From positions 8,904,001 to 8,968,000 of the forward strand of contig OX387608.1 of the NCBI GenBank assembly GCA_947568835.1: DNA of 64,000 nt, written 5' to 3'. The DNA is from Protonemura montana (lineage: Eukaryota; Arthropoda; Insecta; Plecoptera; Nemouridae). Under the pieces are notes generated by a model. That model was not told the origin of the DNA, ran no database searches, and saw only the letters and a list, made by a program, of their open reading frames with translations. The translations under genes and the position numbers were made by a program. Every line of letters begins with the position of its first letter. Position 1 is the first letter of the stretch. This document shows positions 1-11,094 of the stretch, piece by piece.

Positions 1-263
1 GCCGACACAAAAAAAAATAACAGAAAGTCTGCCAAAGTCGGAAATCCCCAAAAAAATGTAGAATGGATCATGAGTTTATTGTACCTATATGTTTCGTTTC
101 ATCATGCCTGACGTCATTTAATGTAGGGCACATCACCAAATCAAACTCTTTATGAGATGCCTCAGACCATAGTGGTGTAGCATCTGTTCACTTTTGTTAC
201 TTGACTAAAAAATCTATGAATGGCCGTTATGGCCGTCGGTAAACAGAAATGAATCACACTTAC

Positions 264-3200
264 TTCCTTCTCATCCGTCGGCTCCTCCTCATCAGGCTCA
301 ACATCGTCCTCCTCGACGCTGGCTGTCGAGCTGCACTCCTCCCTCTCCACCCTGTTATCTTCTTTGCTGCGGTCAAAGCCTTCCGAGGCTGAGCTATCGC
401 TTTGACCGCGCTCCCAGAAAGGGTTCTGCTGTAAACTGACCGACCGTTTACGCACTTTGACCATCCGCTCAGGCAGCTCGAAATTGTGATTGCTTGCGTC
501 TACTGGAGGCACGTACATTCGTGGGGGCGGTGCCGTCGGCCTCTCTTCTTCTGGCGCGGGCTCTTCATGGCATCGTGGCTTGGGGCGTCTTTGTGGTCGA
601 CTATCTTCTTCCTCGTCCATATCCCGGTAGCTGGCTTCGCGTTCCTGTCCCAGACCCTCATACTTCCTCTCCAAGTACGGATCTCTCAAGTGGTGCCATT
701 GGCGTTTTCGTGGCTCGTATACCATCGCCTGATGTCGCAGAAACTCTAGGGCTCTGCGGGGATCATTTTGTTCGTCTTCGTAGTCGTCTAACTCGTCGAC
801 GAAGTGGTCTTGATCTCGGCGCTGTCGGTCGTATGCGTCAACATCGTCTTGGTATTGGCGTCGCCAATCATAAACGTCGTCAACGTCTCGCCGCGGTCGC
901 TCAAAGTCGCCAAACTCTTCGACGTCGTCGTAGTCAATGTCTCGCCGAGGTCGCTCGTATTCGTAAAACTCATCGCTGATGCCGTCGGACGGACTTCTAG
1001 CATGACGCTCTGTGCCAGCACCGTCTGGCAAGACTTGGCGTTTGCCATACGCAGTTGCAAGGAGGTGCTGGATCAGTTCCTGCTCTTGTGGCCGTGGTTG
1101 TCCCAGGACATTGTCCAGGTACGTCTTTGAATTCACCGACGGCAGATATATGTCTTTTAGCGACGTGTCGTATTTGTGTGCCGTGTTGGGGTTCCCGCTG
1201 GCCTCCTCGTCGACCTTCACGATAGGGATTTGGAAGGGATCTGCTAAATTGAGACCGTATGGCTCTAACGGTTTTTCCACCTCCTTGACGGCGAATGAGT
1301 TCGGCAGAGGCGCCGCCTCAGTAAGCTTGAGTTCACTGACTTCGCCAGCCGGGAACTTTTCGGGGGCAGATGCTACGTCAAGACTGGGTACAGCATTGTA
1401 ATCAGCTTGTAGCTGGTGGAAGGCATCGCTTTTAGCGTCAGAGTAGGGGGTGAAGGCTGCCGAGGAGAAAGTGAGGCCGTTGGAGTCACCCTGTGCCACT
1501 TTGGCAGCGGGGGACGCTTCCTGTTTTGCGGCTGTCAGCGGCGCGAGGTGGACTGCGTCCTGGACTGGGGCCGATAGCAGCGACGAGGTGGATAGCGCGT
1601 TCGGCCGCGTCCTGCCTTTCATCGCCGACTTTGCATTACCAAGGAGTTTCGATGATGCGGGTCTCGCGGGTTCCGCGATTGACGCTACCCTATCGGCACC
1701 AGAAGAACCTTGAAACTCCACTTGTTGTAGATCGCCGACTGCGAACTTCTCTGTGTTGAGCGCCGTCGGATAGGCTCCGGGGCCGACTTGTTTGGCGTCG
1801 GGCAGTGGTTTCACGTACACGGCGTCGTCCAGGCCTAACTGGTCGTACGAGTAAGGCCTAAAGTTATATAATTCTGCTCCATTCGAGTCAGAGGCCATGT
1901 TTGAGGGCACTGCTTTGGCGTTGGCGTTAACGTTGGCATTGGTGTTGGTGTTGGTGTATACATTGGCGTTGGTGTTGGTGTTGGTGTTGATGTTGGTGTT
2001 GGCACCACCTTGCCGATTGACGGCTACGTTATTGAAGCCACTAGGTTCTCGTTGAGGATAAGCGCCGTCGTTGATATCTACCGCACCCTTGGCGTTTGAC
2101 ACTTCCTGAGAATTTCCACCGTTATTAAGCTTAACCTCACTTTTGATGTTTGCCGAAGCTTGGGAGTTAGCAGCTAAACCTTCCCCAGCCCCTACGTTAT
2201 TCTGCAGTATGGGGACGTCATTAACCGCCTCTGGATACACCCCTTGTGCAGCAGCTTCGTTGAGATTCCCTGGCAATGAATCACCCGCTAATGGACTGCC
2301 CGCCAATGGATTGCCTGCCACCGCCTCAGATCCTGTCGGCACCCATCCCGGTGGGAACAGTGCGTTCCCGTTGAAGCCCTTCATAAAGCTGACAGCCGCA
2401 AGATGTTTCCGCATCTGCTCGGCGCTCAGATGCCGTTTTGTCAACACCAACCGACGCTCTCCCGATCGCACAGGCCGCGCCGTCGTAACCGTCGACGGCG
2501 TCGGCGTCGTCTGAGTTTTGTCCTCGCAGGGCAGTATCAAAGTGCCCGCTTGTTCGGGAAATACGTAACCACTCGTCGCGGTGCATGGCGTCGTCTGAAA
2601 GGAGCGACTGGCCTGCTCGCGGTCCATGATAGCGAGGTCGTTGGCAGACGCCACAGTTCGATTGGTCACCTCCGGGTAGACGTGTTTCTCGTCAACGGCC
2701 GCACCAGTCGCGTTAAAAAGCGTCTGGAAACTGTTGCCGCAATGTGAAGCACTAGGGGTGTTCGCTTGAGAGGCGTTGGCGCTAAGTTTTGGGGGTGAAG
2801 TCTGCTTGTTGAGGTTGGGAGCGGCGACGTCGGCTGAGTTGGCTGCTTGAGCGTTTTTGACCGGGCCACTTGCAGAAGTGGTGCTAGCTGAAGACGTGCT
2901 AAGCGTGGTGGCGCTGGTTTTGTTGCAGTCTCCCGTTGGCCACTCGTATTTAACATCCTCGATGGTCTGAGGTGTGGTCGTTGCAGAGTTGGTTTGATTG
3001 TGGAGGTCAACATCTTTTCCGCCGAACCCTGCCTTGTTAGCGGGCGCGAGGGTCGAGGCAGATTTAGGTGGAGTACCGCATTCGGTCGACTGTCTGTTCG
3101 TAATTTCATTGGCGTTTACACCGGCCCGATTCACGTTGTTGAACTCCTGGAACTCCTTGTTGATATCAAGTACGTCGCGTTGTTCCGTAGTAGATGTGAA

Positions 3201-6200
3201 ACATGTCGTGGATGTTGATAAGTCGTTTTGAGCCACGCCTGCCTGCTGGTTTGGAAGACAGAGGTCATCGCGCGACACTCCTGGTTTGTTTATGGCCGAA
3301 TTACCCACTGCATTGTTTAATTGACTAGGAGATGATGACAGAGCAAAGTCGTTTTTCGCCATGCCAGCTTTGTTGCCTTGAGGAGAATTTTGAGCACAGA
3401 GGTCATTTTGAGCCGTTCCCGGCTTGTTTCCTGTTGCTAGATTAAGCCTGGGCAGAGCAAGTTCTTTTTGAGCCATTCCAGCTTTATTGCCTTGAGTAGA
3501 ATTTTGGGTGCAAAGATCATTTTGAGACATTCCTGGTTTGTTTAAACCTAAATTGCTGGTTGCACTGTTTAACTGGCTAGGACCTTCGAATGCCGAGTCG
3601 TTTTGAGCCATTGCTGGCTTATTTTGCTGAGAAGTTTGGGTGCAAAGATCATTTTGAGCTATCCCTGGCTTGTTTTGCTGAGATGTTTGGGTGCAAAGAT
3701 CATTTTGAGCTATCCCTGGCTTGTTTTGCTCAGAAGTTTGGGTGCAAAGATCATTTTGAGCTATTCCTGGCTTGTTTTGCTGAGAAGTTTGGGTGCAAAG
3801 ATCATTTTGAGCTATCCCTGGCTTGTTTTGCGGAGGATTTTGGATGCAAAGATCATTTTGAGCTATTCCTGGCTTGTTCAATGCAGAATTGCTCATTGCA
3901 CTGCTTAACTGGCTAGGTCCTGCAAATGCTGAGTCAATTTGAGCCATTGCTGGTTTGTTTTTCTGCGGATTTTGAGCACAAAGATCATTTTGAGCTATTC
4001 CTGGCTTGTTTTTCTGAGGATTTTGGGTGCAAAGATCATTTTGAGCTATTCCTGGCTTGTTTTGCTGAGAAGTTTGGATGCAAAGATCATTTTGAGCTAT
4101 CCCTGGCTTGTTTTGCGGAGGATTTTGGGTGCAAAGATCATTTTGAGATATTCCTGGCTTGTTTTTCTGAGGATTTTGGGTGCAAAGATCATTTTGAGCT
4201 ATCCCTGGCCTGTTTTGCTGAGAAGTTTGGGTGCAAAGATCATTTTGAGCTATCCCTGGCTTGTTTTTCTGAGGATTTTGGGTGCAAAGATCATTTTGAG
4301 CTATTCCTGGCTTGTTCAAAGCTGAATTGCTCATTGCACTGCTTAACTGGTTAGGTCCTGCAAATGCTGAGTCAATTTGAGCCATTGCTGGTTTGTTTTT
4401 TTGCGGATTTTGAGCACAAAGATCATTTTGAGCAATTCCTTGCTTGTTCAAAGCTGAATTGCTCATTGCATTGCTTAACTGGCTAGGTCCTGTAAATGCT
4501 GAGTCAATTTGAGCCATGGCTGGTTTGTTTTTCTGCGGATTTTGAGCACAAAGATCATTTTGAGCAATTCCTTGCTTGTTCAATGCAGAATTGCTCATTG
4601 CATTGCTTAACTGGCTAGGTCCTGCAAATGCTGAGTCAATTTGAGCCATTGCTGGTTTGTTTTTCTGCGGATTTTGAGCACAAAGATCATTTTGAGCTAT
4701 TCCTGGCTTGTTCAAAGCTGAATTGCTCATTGCACTGCTTAAATGGCTAGGTCCTGCAAATACCGAGTCAATTTGAGCCATTGCTGGTTTGTTTTTCTGT
4801 GGATTTTGAGCACAAAGATCATTTTGAGCTATTTCTGGCTTGTTCAAAGCTGAATTGCTCATTGCACTGTTTATTTTACTCGGCCCTGATAACTCTAAAT
4901 CAATTTGGGCCATTCCTTGTTTGTTCACTGCCGAATTTCCAGACGCGTGAGTCGGCGCTAAAAATCCAAGGTCTTGCATACCCAATCCTGCTTTATTATC
5001 TTTGTGATTACAAAGATCGTCTTGCGACGTTCCAGGCTTATTCAAACCGAAATGATCAAGTGCACTGTTTCCTTGACTATTTCCGATCATAGCAAGATCA
5101 TGCTGAGCTATGCCAGCTTTATTTGCTGACTGTGAACTTGGCTTGCAAAGATCGTCTTGAGACATTCCTGGCTTGTTCACTGCTGAATTGGAAAATCCAC
5201 TGTTAATATGGTCCAGTCCAGCCAATCCTAGATCATTTTGAGCCATGCCTGCATTGTTTTTCGGCTGGGAAGAAGGGAAACATGTGTCACTCTGTGCCAT
5301 TCCTGGCTTATTCACTGCCGAACTTCCTATGGCGCTGTTTACCTGGCTAGACCCTGACAACCCCAAATCGTTTAGAGACATTCCCGGCTTGTTCATTGCT
5401 GAATTGGCTCCCAAACTGTTCACAGAACCAGATCCTACCATCGCAAAATCGTTCAGTGCCGTTCCGGGCTTGTTTCCAGGATTTTGATGGCAAAGATCAT
5501 CGAGTGAAATTCCCTGTACCTGCGAATCGCTTTGAGCCATGCCAGTCTGACTCGATTGCAGTGGGGGTTGTGCACAAATACCATTCTGTGCCATTCCAGG
5601 TTTATTCATTACTGAATCACTCGCAGCACCATTTAATTGACTTGGCCCAGCCCATGCCGAGTCGATTTCAGCCATGGCTTCCTTGCTGTTATGTTGATGA
5701 TTTTTAGCGCAGAGATCATTTTGGGACATCCCTGGCATATTAAGTGCAGAATTTTCCGCCGCACTATTAGTTTGAGCTGAAAAGGCCAAGTCGTTTTGGG
5801 AAAAACCTGGTTTGTTTACCTCTTCATTGGTTACTTGTCCAGGCCCAGTACTTGACAAATCATTTTGGGCTACACCCGCCTTATTGCCCTGTTGTCCGGT
5901 CTGGCAAGGCACATCATTCTCAGCCATTCCCCCCTTGTTCTCTCCTGCGCTGCTGTCGGCACCGTAGCTTTTCGGTGGTCCCCCATTCTGTTCCTGGTGC
6001 TCGCTCGACGCTGCCGCCGGAGCGCTTGGCTCGACGGCCCCCGCGTACATTGCACCCGACTGTAGCGCTGGATTGGACAGAACGAGCACCGCTTTGTGAG
6101 CCACGTTCTGAACAGCCTTTAACAGTTCGCACTGATCTGAAGGTGACATAACCACCGCCTCTCTCGGCTCGGCACTGTGCTGAGTCACACCAGTGACATC

Positions 6201-7464
6201 TGATGACCTTTTCAGAATGAGTAGACTCGGCTGGACGAGTACGGGCACAGAACGGCTGTCTTGGCGTACGTTGCTATGGTCATCACGGTGGTCGGTAGAA
6301 CCGACTAACCTCTGGTTCTGGCCGAATCCGCGCTGGTCGTGCTTGTGAGACGGCTTGATTTGTGCCAAGTGGCACATTTCCCCAACGACCATGCCGCCGT
6401 CGTGGATTTGCTTCTGAGCCGGACGCGGTGCTTTATCAACGACGGCATCGTGCATTTTGGCGGCCGATTGATGGAGTTGCCGTGATCGTGGGTCCGACTG
6501 CACTCGCGCTAAGTGGACGACGTCTTTGTGCGCCGTTTCCTTCTGGCACTCCTCGTGGTTATCCTTTTCGGCGCTCACTTCAAGGTCTTTACCGGAGTAC
6601 AGTCTCTTCAACTGCTCGAGCTGGTAGGCGGATTCCTGCACGTTGGCGTCCAAGGGAGATGGCATGATCTCGTCCCTTTTAGATGACAATCTGCCCATCT
6701 GCAGCGGCACGAACCGCATGCTCTGCTCGTCGTAGATTCCAAACAGTTTGTCAGAGTGTGTGTCGCCCTCGGTTTTCATCGTCGTCGAGTCCCCGGCACA
6801 CTTGGACGAAGCTGTAACGTCTTCCATGAGCTCCTTGTTGTTGTAGTTGTTGGATACTGATTCGGCGGTGGACTCCATTTCATCGCAAGTCGCCGAATTC
6901 TTTGAGAATTCTTCACTTGTCGCTGAACATGTAGGCGTTGTCGGGTGACTGGTAGATTTGTACTTCGTGGTCGTCTTGCCTTTGCCCGCTGTCTTCGCAG
7001 ACTTCGATGAGTTTTTACCCGCTGGTTTTCCCTTGCAATGCTCTTTCGACGTTGACCTTGAAAGTAACTCGGACGGTTGCGCCTCTTTGGCTGCGACCTC
7101 CGACGCGGCCTGTTCGCCAAAGAGCATGGTGTTGACTTCTTTAATACGGTCTCTGATTTGAGCCTTGGACGCGACCTTTTTCAACTTTTTGTGCTTCTTG
7201 GGTACATCGGTTGCAAGCTCAAAATGGTGAGGTTCTGGCGCTACGGGCTTCACGTTGTCGAGCCCCGGGAATTTTTCCCCGGATGGGTGACTTACCTCCC
7301 GCTTGCGTCGATGCCGGCGATGGCCCGAAGGCGCGAAACGCCTCTCGACGTGACCACGATGCGCGGGACGCCGCGCGAGAGTCGCGACGTCGGCGCTGGC
7401 ATCGTGGTCAGCGTCACGGTGCGAGAGAACGGCGCCCGCGAGTAATATGATAATCACTACAGAG
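264..7464 (-). CDS. giant secreted repeat-rich proprotein, single 7.2-kb exon (partial gene)
   Basis: I do not recognise this protein. The open frame runs about 2,400 codons. It has no convincing ATG at its 5' end; a strong acceptor (pyrimidine run then CAG) at 7465 suggests that the start codon lies in an undetected upstream exon. A donor GTAAGT at 263-258 closes the exon in phase 0, so the gene continues left of the window. The exon opens with a signal-peptide-like hydrophobic run (SVVIIILLAGAVLS). A furin-type basic cluster RHRRKR follows about 50 residues later. Residues ~520-1400 are tandem repeats of a 17-residue unit (NKPGIAQNDLCTQTSQQ) and a related 27-residue unit. After that come Ser/Thr-rich sequence and an Asn-Thr/Asn-Ala run (nt 1915-2000). 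The acidic C-terminal part has Tyr-rich segments separated by RR or KR pairs. One Cys per short repeat suggests disulfide cross-linking. A matrix, silk-like or multi-peptide precursor role is inference only. Confidence 0.8.
3250..5900 (-). repeat. coding tandem repeat, 51-bp unit with 132-bp higher-order unit
   Basis: Inside the giant exon, a 51-bp unit (17 codons, core AQNDLC) recurs many times. Between about 4369 and 4765 a composite unit recurs at exactly 132 bp: its landmark gagtcaatttgagcc starts at 4369, 4501, 4633 and 4765. The composite is a short unit plus a 27-residue spacer unit (NKPAMAQIDS...NSAL). Near-identity of neighbouring copies shows recent unequal exchange or gene conversion. 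Outer copies (nt 5000-5900) are more diverged, as expected for an array that grows in its middle. No frame break is seen across the array. Confidence 0.9.
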
Positions 7465-9087
7465 CTGTCGAAAAAAGAGCGGTTGAACAAGATTTGTCTT
7501 GAATAATTGTCTGTCAAATAATGAAAACTTAGATTTACTGTTTATAAGTTTGCTATAAAATTAGATTAGAATGTGCAGTTGTTTTATGACTCTCAAGAAC
7601 CTACTTCCAAAGCCCTGAATTAGGTTCTAGAGTCAAGAAGCTTGTAATATTTCTGATAAAATTGGATGAAGATCATAAGGAATGACATCTCTATTTCTCA
7701 GACTTACTTGAAAGCATGGTTCACTAGCATTTCAGTGTCTAAACGACCACAATTTTACCCGTTCTCTTATCAGGCAAAAATTATTTGTATTTATAAAAGG
7801 AAGCCCCCATTAAAAAAGTAAACGGTGGTTCAAAAAATATCCCTGCTTGACACACATCTTTGTCTTGCAAGTAGACACTGCACATGGGATCATTTCGGGG
7901 TTTAAAAATCAGGGCTTGTGTGAAAAAAAGCGGCGAGGTCGATGAAAATCGAGTTAATCTGCGTAATTGACAACTGGGGGTTTGACGCTAACGAAGAGGC
8001 AGTGGTTTTTGTTTCACGGAACGAACGTTTCTAGTGAACAACGGCTCTTTGAGTTTATGCTTTGAGGAGAAATTGATAATTAGTGAGAGTAAATTAGAAT
8101 ATTTATTTATCATGCGTTAATTTTTTGAAAACTGTTTTTCAAAAAATGAGTGCAAAGGCGTTAGGAAAATCTCAATATAATTAAGTTGTAGTTGTGTGTC
8201 AAAGCTGTTCTAACCAAAATTTTCACCTGATCAAGAAAAGGCTTGCTTCAAAAATAAATTTTAACCGGAAGTAACTCAAATTTTTACAAACTTTTGATTG
8301 CATAAACCCGAAAACCACTGTCAATTAACAGAACAAATTAGTGTGAAGCGGTACCGAGATTGACAAACTGTGCCAGTTTAGCACGAGAGAACAAGCCAAT
8401 GTTTTTTTTCGGTGCGCATTACCATCTGTTCCCCCACTTGAGTCCCTACTCCCACCTACAACCATCCGATCCTTATCATCCCAACCCGACTGCTCTAATT
8501 GCTTCTCGACACCTCGGCAAACATTGACTCACTCGGCCGCGACAAAACCCCAACGAGAACTTCAGCAAACTTTAGGAAACAATCACACTCGAATTATTTA
8601 TCATTCCCCACCCCCTTAATTCAATTCAAACAGGCAATCCAATCCACGATAACAATCAATTGTCCCTTTACGACGAATTACGCGCTTCTTCTCAGCTGGG
8701 CTCACGTAGAGGTAAAAAGAAACGAAAAACCCGAACGCAGTTCATTCTCTGATTAAAGTCGGTGTTATTCCAGCCGACGGCGATCTCCCTCCCCCTCCCC
8801 CTACCACCCACATCCACGCATGTACAGGTGCAAAGGGTGAGGGCGTTGAGACGAGAGGAAATTACGCGGACGAGGATGCTGAATTCAGTACAACTCAATC
8901 CGCCGTCGAGCGATGACTGCATGCTCCATGCTGGCAAAGGTGAGAGTTGATCACTAGGTATAATTAATATAAATCAATTTGAAAGAAATAAATTCCATAA
9001 CTGAATATACTTTTTGCTAGTACTTGGACAGACACTCAGTCAGACTGTATTATTGCAACTCACTGGGTTATTTCAGTCTACAATTAG

Positions 9088-9780
9088 GGTCATTCCATGT
9101 CAATTCAACAAATTTTTTTGGAAAATTGACCGTCACCACTTAGAAATCGACCAAACTTGGTAGGATGATGACCACATTATTTCTTTTTTCGACTTATTTT
9201 TTTGTTTCCCTCTGAGTCAAATGGTTCGCCCGGTACGGCTCCGAAACGGCGGGACGGCACTGAATTTTGGGGTACACGCGCCTCTTTTCTTTCTAAAATT
9301 GCGTCGGCTGCAGTTTAGGTTGATTAATTTAAAAAAATTGCTTGTAAGGTATTGAAATTTTGATTCATAAAACATAAATTTCGTTTATAAGAAAATAAAA
9401 CATTCCCCCCTTCCCCCATTTTATTTTTTCTATCCCAATTATCTTTCAAAGCGGTATTTTTCTTTTCTTGAAAAAATTCTATTTGATAGCTATAAGTATA
9501 AACTTAATTTTATGAAAGTTTCAGGGTGGAAAAGCGAAGGAATTTGAGATAAAAATTAAAAAGTATCGCCGTGTGTAAAAAATCACGTGTTTATGCGTAA
9601 ATTGGTTCAACACATCACTAAACCTGACCAACTTTTATGTGAAATAAAAGTATGCTTATGCATAAAATAGGCTTAGAGCAGACTTTCACTAATTTTTTCA
9701 CAATTTTTTCCCGCACCGTCCATGCGCAGTAGCAGTCCGAACTTTAGCACTTTCCAGTGTTTTGGTTCGCCTTCCACGAC
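9088..9780 (+). mobile_element. decayed DNA-transposon-like repeat (family A)
   Basis: It begins GGGTCATTCCATG, the same terminal motif as the 4.1-kb transposon at 25831-29941. Its interior (about 9420-9720) resembles the sequence flanking that transposon on both sides (25770-25830 and 29946-30360): shared landmarks are attatctttcaa, gtttcag, aaaagtatc and aacctgaccaacttttat. No ORF of transposase size is present and the right end was not found, so this is a relic or a non-autonomous copy. Confidence 0.55.
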
Positions 9781-10714
9781 GTTTGGGCTTCTAGCTAACG
9801 ACCCGTTAAATATAACGAAAAAATAAAAATACCAATAAAAAGCTGAGAAAATTTAAGTAAGGCGAAATAATTTTTTTTTATATAAATATAAAAACTAGCC
9901 TTAATGTACAAACATCCCCTACATTGGGAAGAAAAACAATTTACCCTTTTTTTAACTTAGCGAAAATTTAATGAAACATCACCAAAGAACTGTCAAGCTG
10001 ATCTGATTGTTTCGTGATGGGATTTGCGAAAGTCTTTGAGATATTTTTTTCGCGATTTCGGAATCGAATCGGAATGTCACAATTTTACGAGTTGTGCTGA
10101 TTTACCCACTATACACATATTTAATCGAGAAAAAAAAAATGTTATCTCAAAAACTGGCGCGTTCGTCAGCACGAAGCTTTCAGATGCACCGTAAAGAAAG
10201 TTTGAGTAAATAAGTTGCCCCAAGAACCATCATCGCCTGTCTGGCTTGTCTAGTTTTAAAACTATCAACTCTATCATGACTAGCGCAGCAGATATGGGTT
10301 ACCTACAAATCCTTTTTTAACCATAAGCACATAACCTAGCACATATCCAACTCATTCCCAAAGAGTTTTTCTGTGTCCATGATGCGTTTCCGATTTGAAA
10401 ATCTCGTGGTTATAATTGTCCAATTACGTTCATCGAGTGGTTGGTTAACGAATTAACGGTCTGTTAGCGTAGAATCATGATATGATAAGGAAAATCAGTA
10501 ACAGAAAGAAGACAGATTTTAGGGCGAACCAAGAGGCTTCCTGTGTTCTTCATTTGGGAGAAAACATTTGAATTTGCTCCAGATTACAGTAAGGAACTCA
10601 AAACTTAAATTCTCCATTGGCTGCGACAATGTCCACAACGGGCAATTTAATCCCTTCAATCATTGAGTAATCGGACCATACCGTTGAGTGTATTTGTCTT
10701 CACGCTATTGTTAA

Positions 10715-11025
10715 ACTGTCTTCGAGAACAAAAATTGTAGTTGCCACCAGTTGCCACTAGGTGGAGTAATCGCTTTTTGAGAAATGAGAAATTTACTTCC
10801 ATTACTTCTCGCAGATTACTCGCATTTGAGACTGGTTAACGCTCAATCAACCTCCATTAGTGGTAACTTCAACGATTGATGTACATGTATCGATCGTTCG
10901 AGTCGAAATTATTTAATTCTAAGGGTTTATTTACAATTACGGCCGCAAGCGCAATCGGGTGACCCATGCCATTACCACGCGTTTCCGGCACGTTTGCTCA
11001 GCGGAACGTTTAACAGTAGCATGGG
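10715..11025 (+). repeat. dispersed repeat family B, copy 1
   Basis: It shares an ordered set of blocks with 33360-33665, 54425-54715 (reverse) and 58255-58405. The blocks are: a TTGCCA...AGGTGGAG-like block, then 'tttttgaga', then 'ttctcgcagattactcgcatttgagactgg', represented here by the core 'catttgagactgg', then 'aattatttaatt', and finally 'gtttgctcagcgg'. It is non-coding and lies directly before the first detected ACE exon. The type of element is unknown. Confidence 0.6.
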
Positions 11026-11094
11026 ACTCTGACTAAACCAATAAACCAATTCCCTAACTACACTTACAAACTGTCCCATCGTGTCCTGTCGCAG

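Larger units (their letters stand above)
7518..11094. other. intergenic interval with decayed transposon sequence, no gene seen
   Basis: No supported coding region. It should contain the missing 5' exons of the giant gene (minus) and of the ACE-like gene (plus), but I could not place them. A GC-rich patch at about 8440-8950 has CA- and CCT-rich runs. From 9088 onward there is transposon-like sequence, and at 10715-11025 a dispersed repeat, both listed separately. Confidence 0.5.

Noticed and set aside
3590-4354. Plus-strand ORFs with a repeated KDHFELSLACFAE pattern
   Set aside because: They are the antisense reading of the giant gene's coding repeat; periodicity comes from the minus-strand array and there is no start context or signal peptide.
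3600-4900. CRISPR-like regularly spaced repeats
   Set aside because: The units are contiguous coding repeats without unique spacers, in a eukaryotic exon.
8750-8830. Repeat shared with 52690-52790 (ggcgatctccc block)
   Set aside because: Only about 15 bases agree in C-rich sequence; flanks do not align, so chance is likely.
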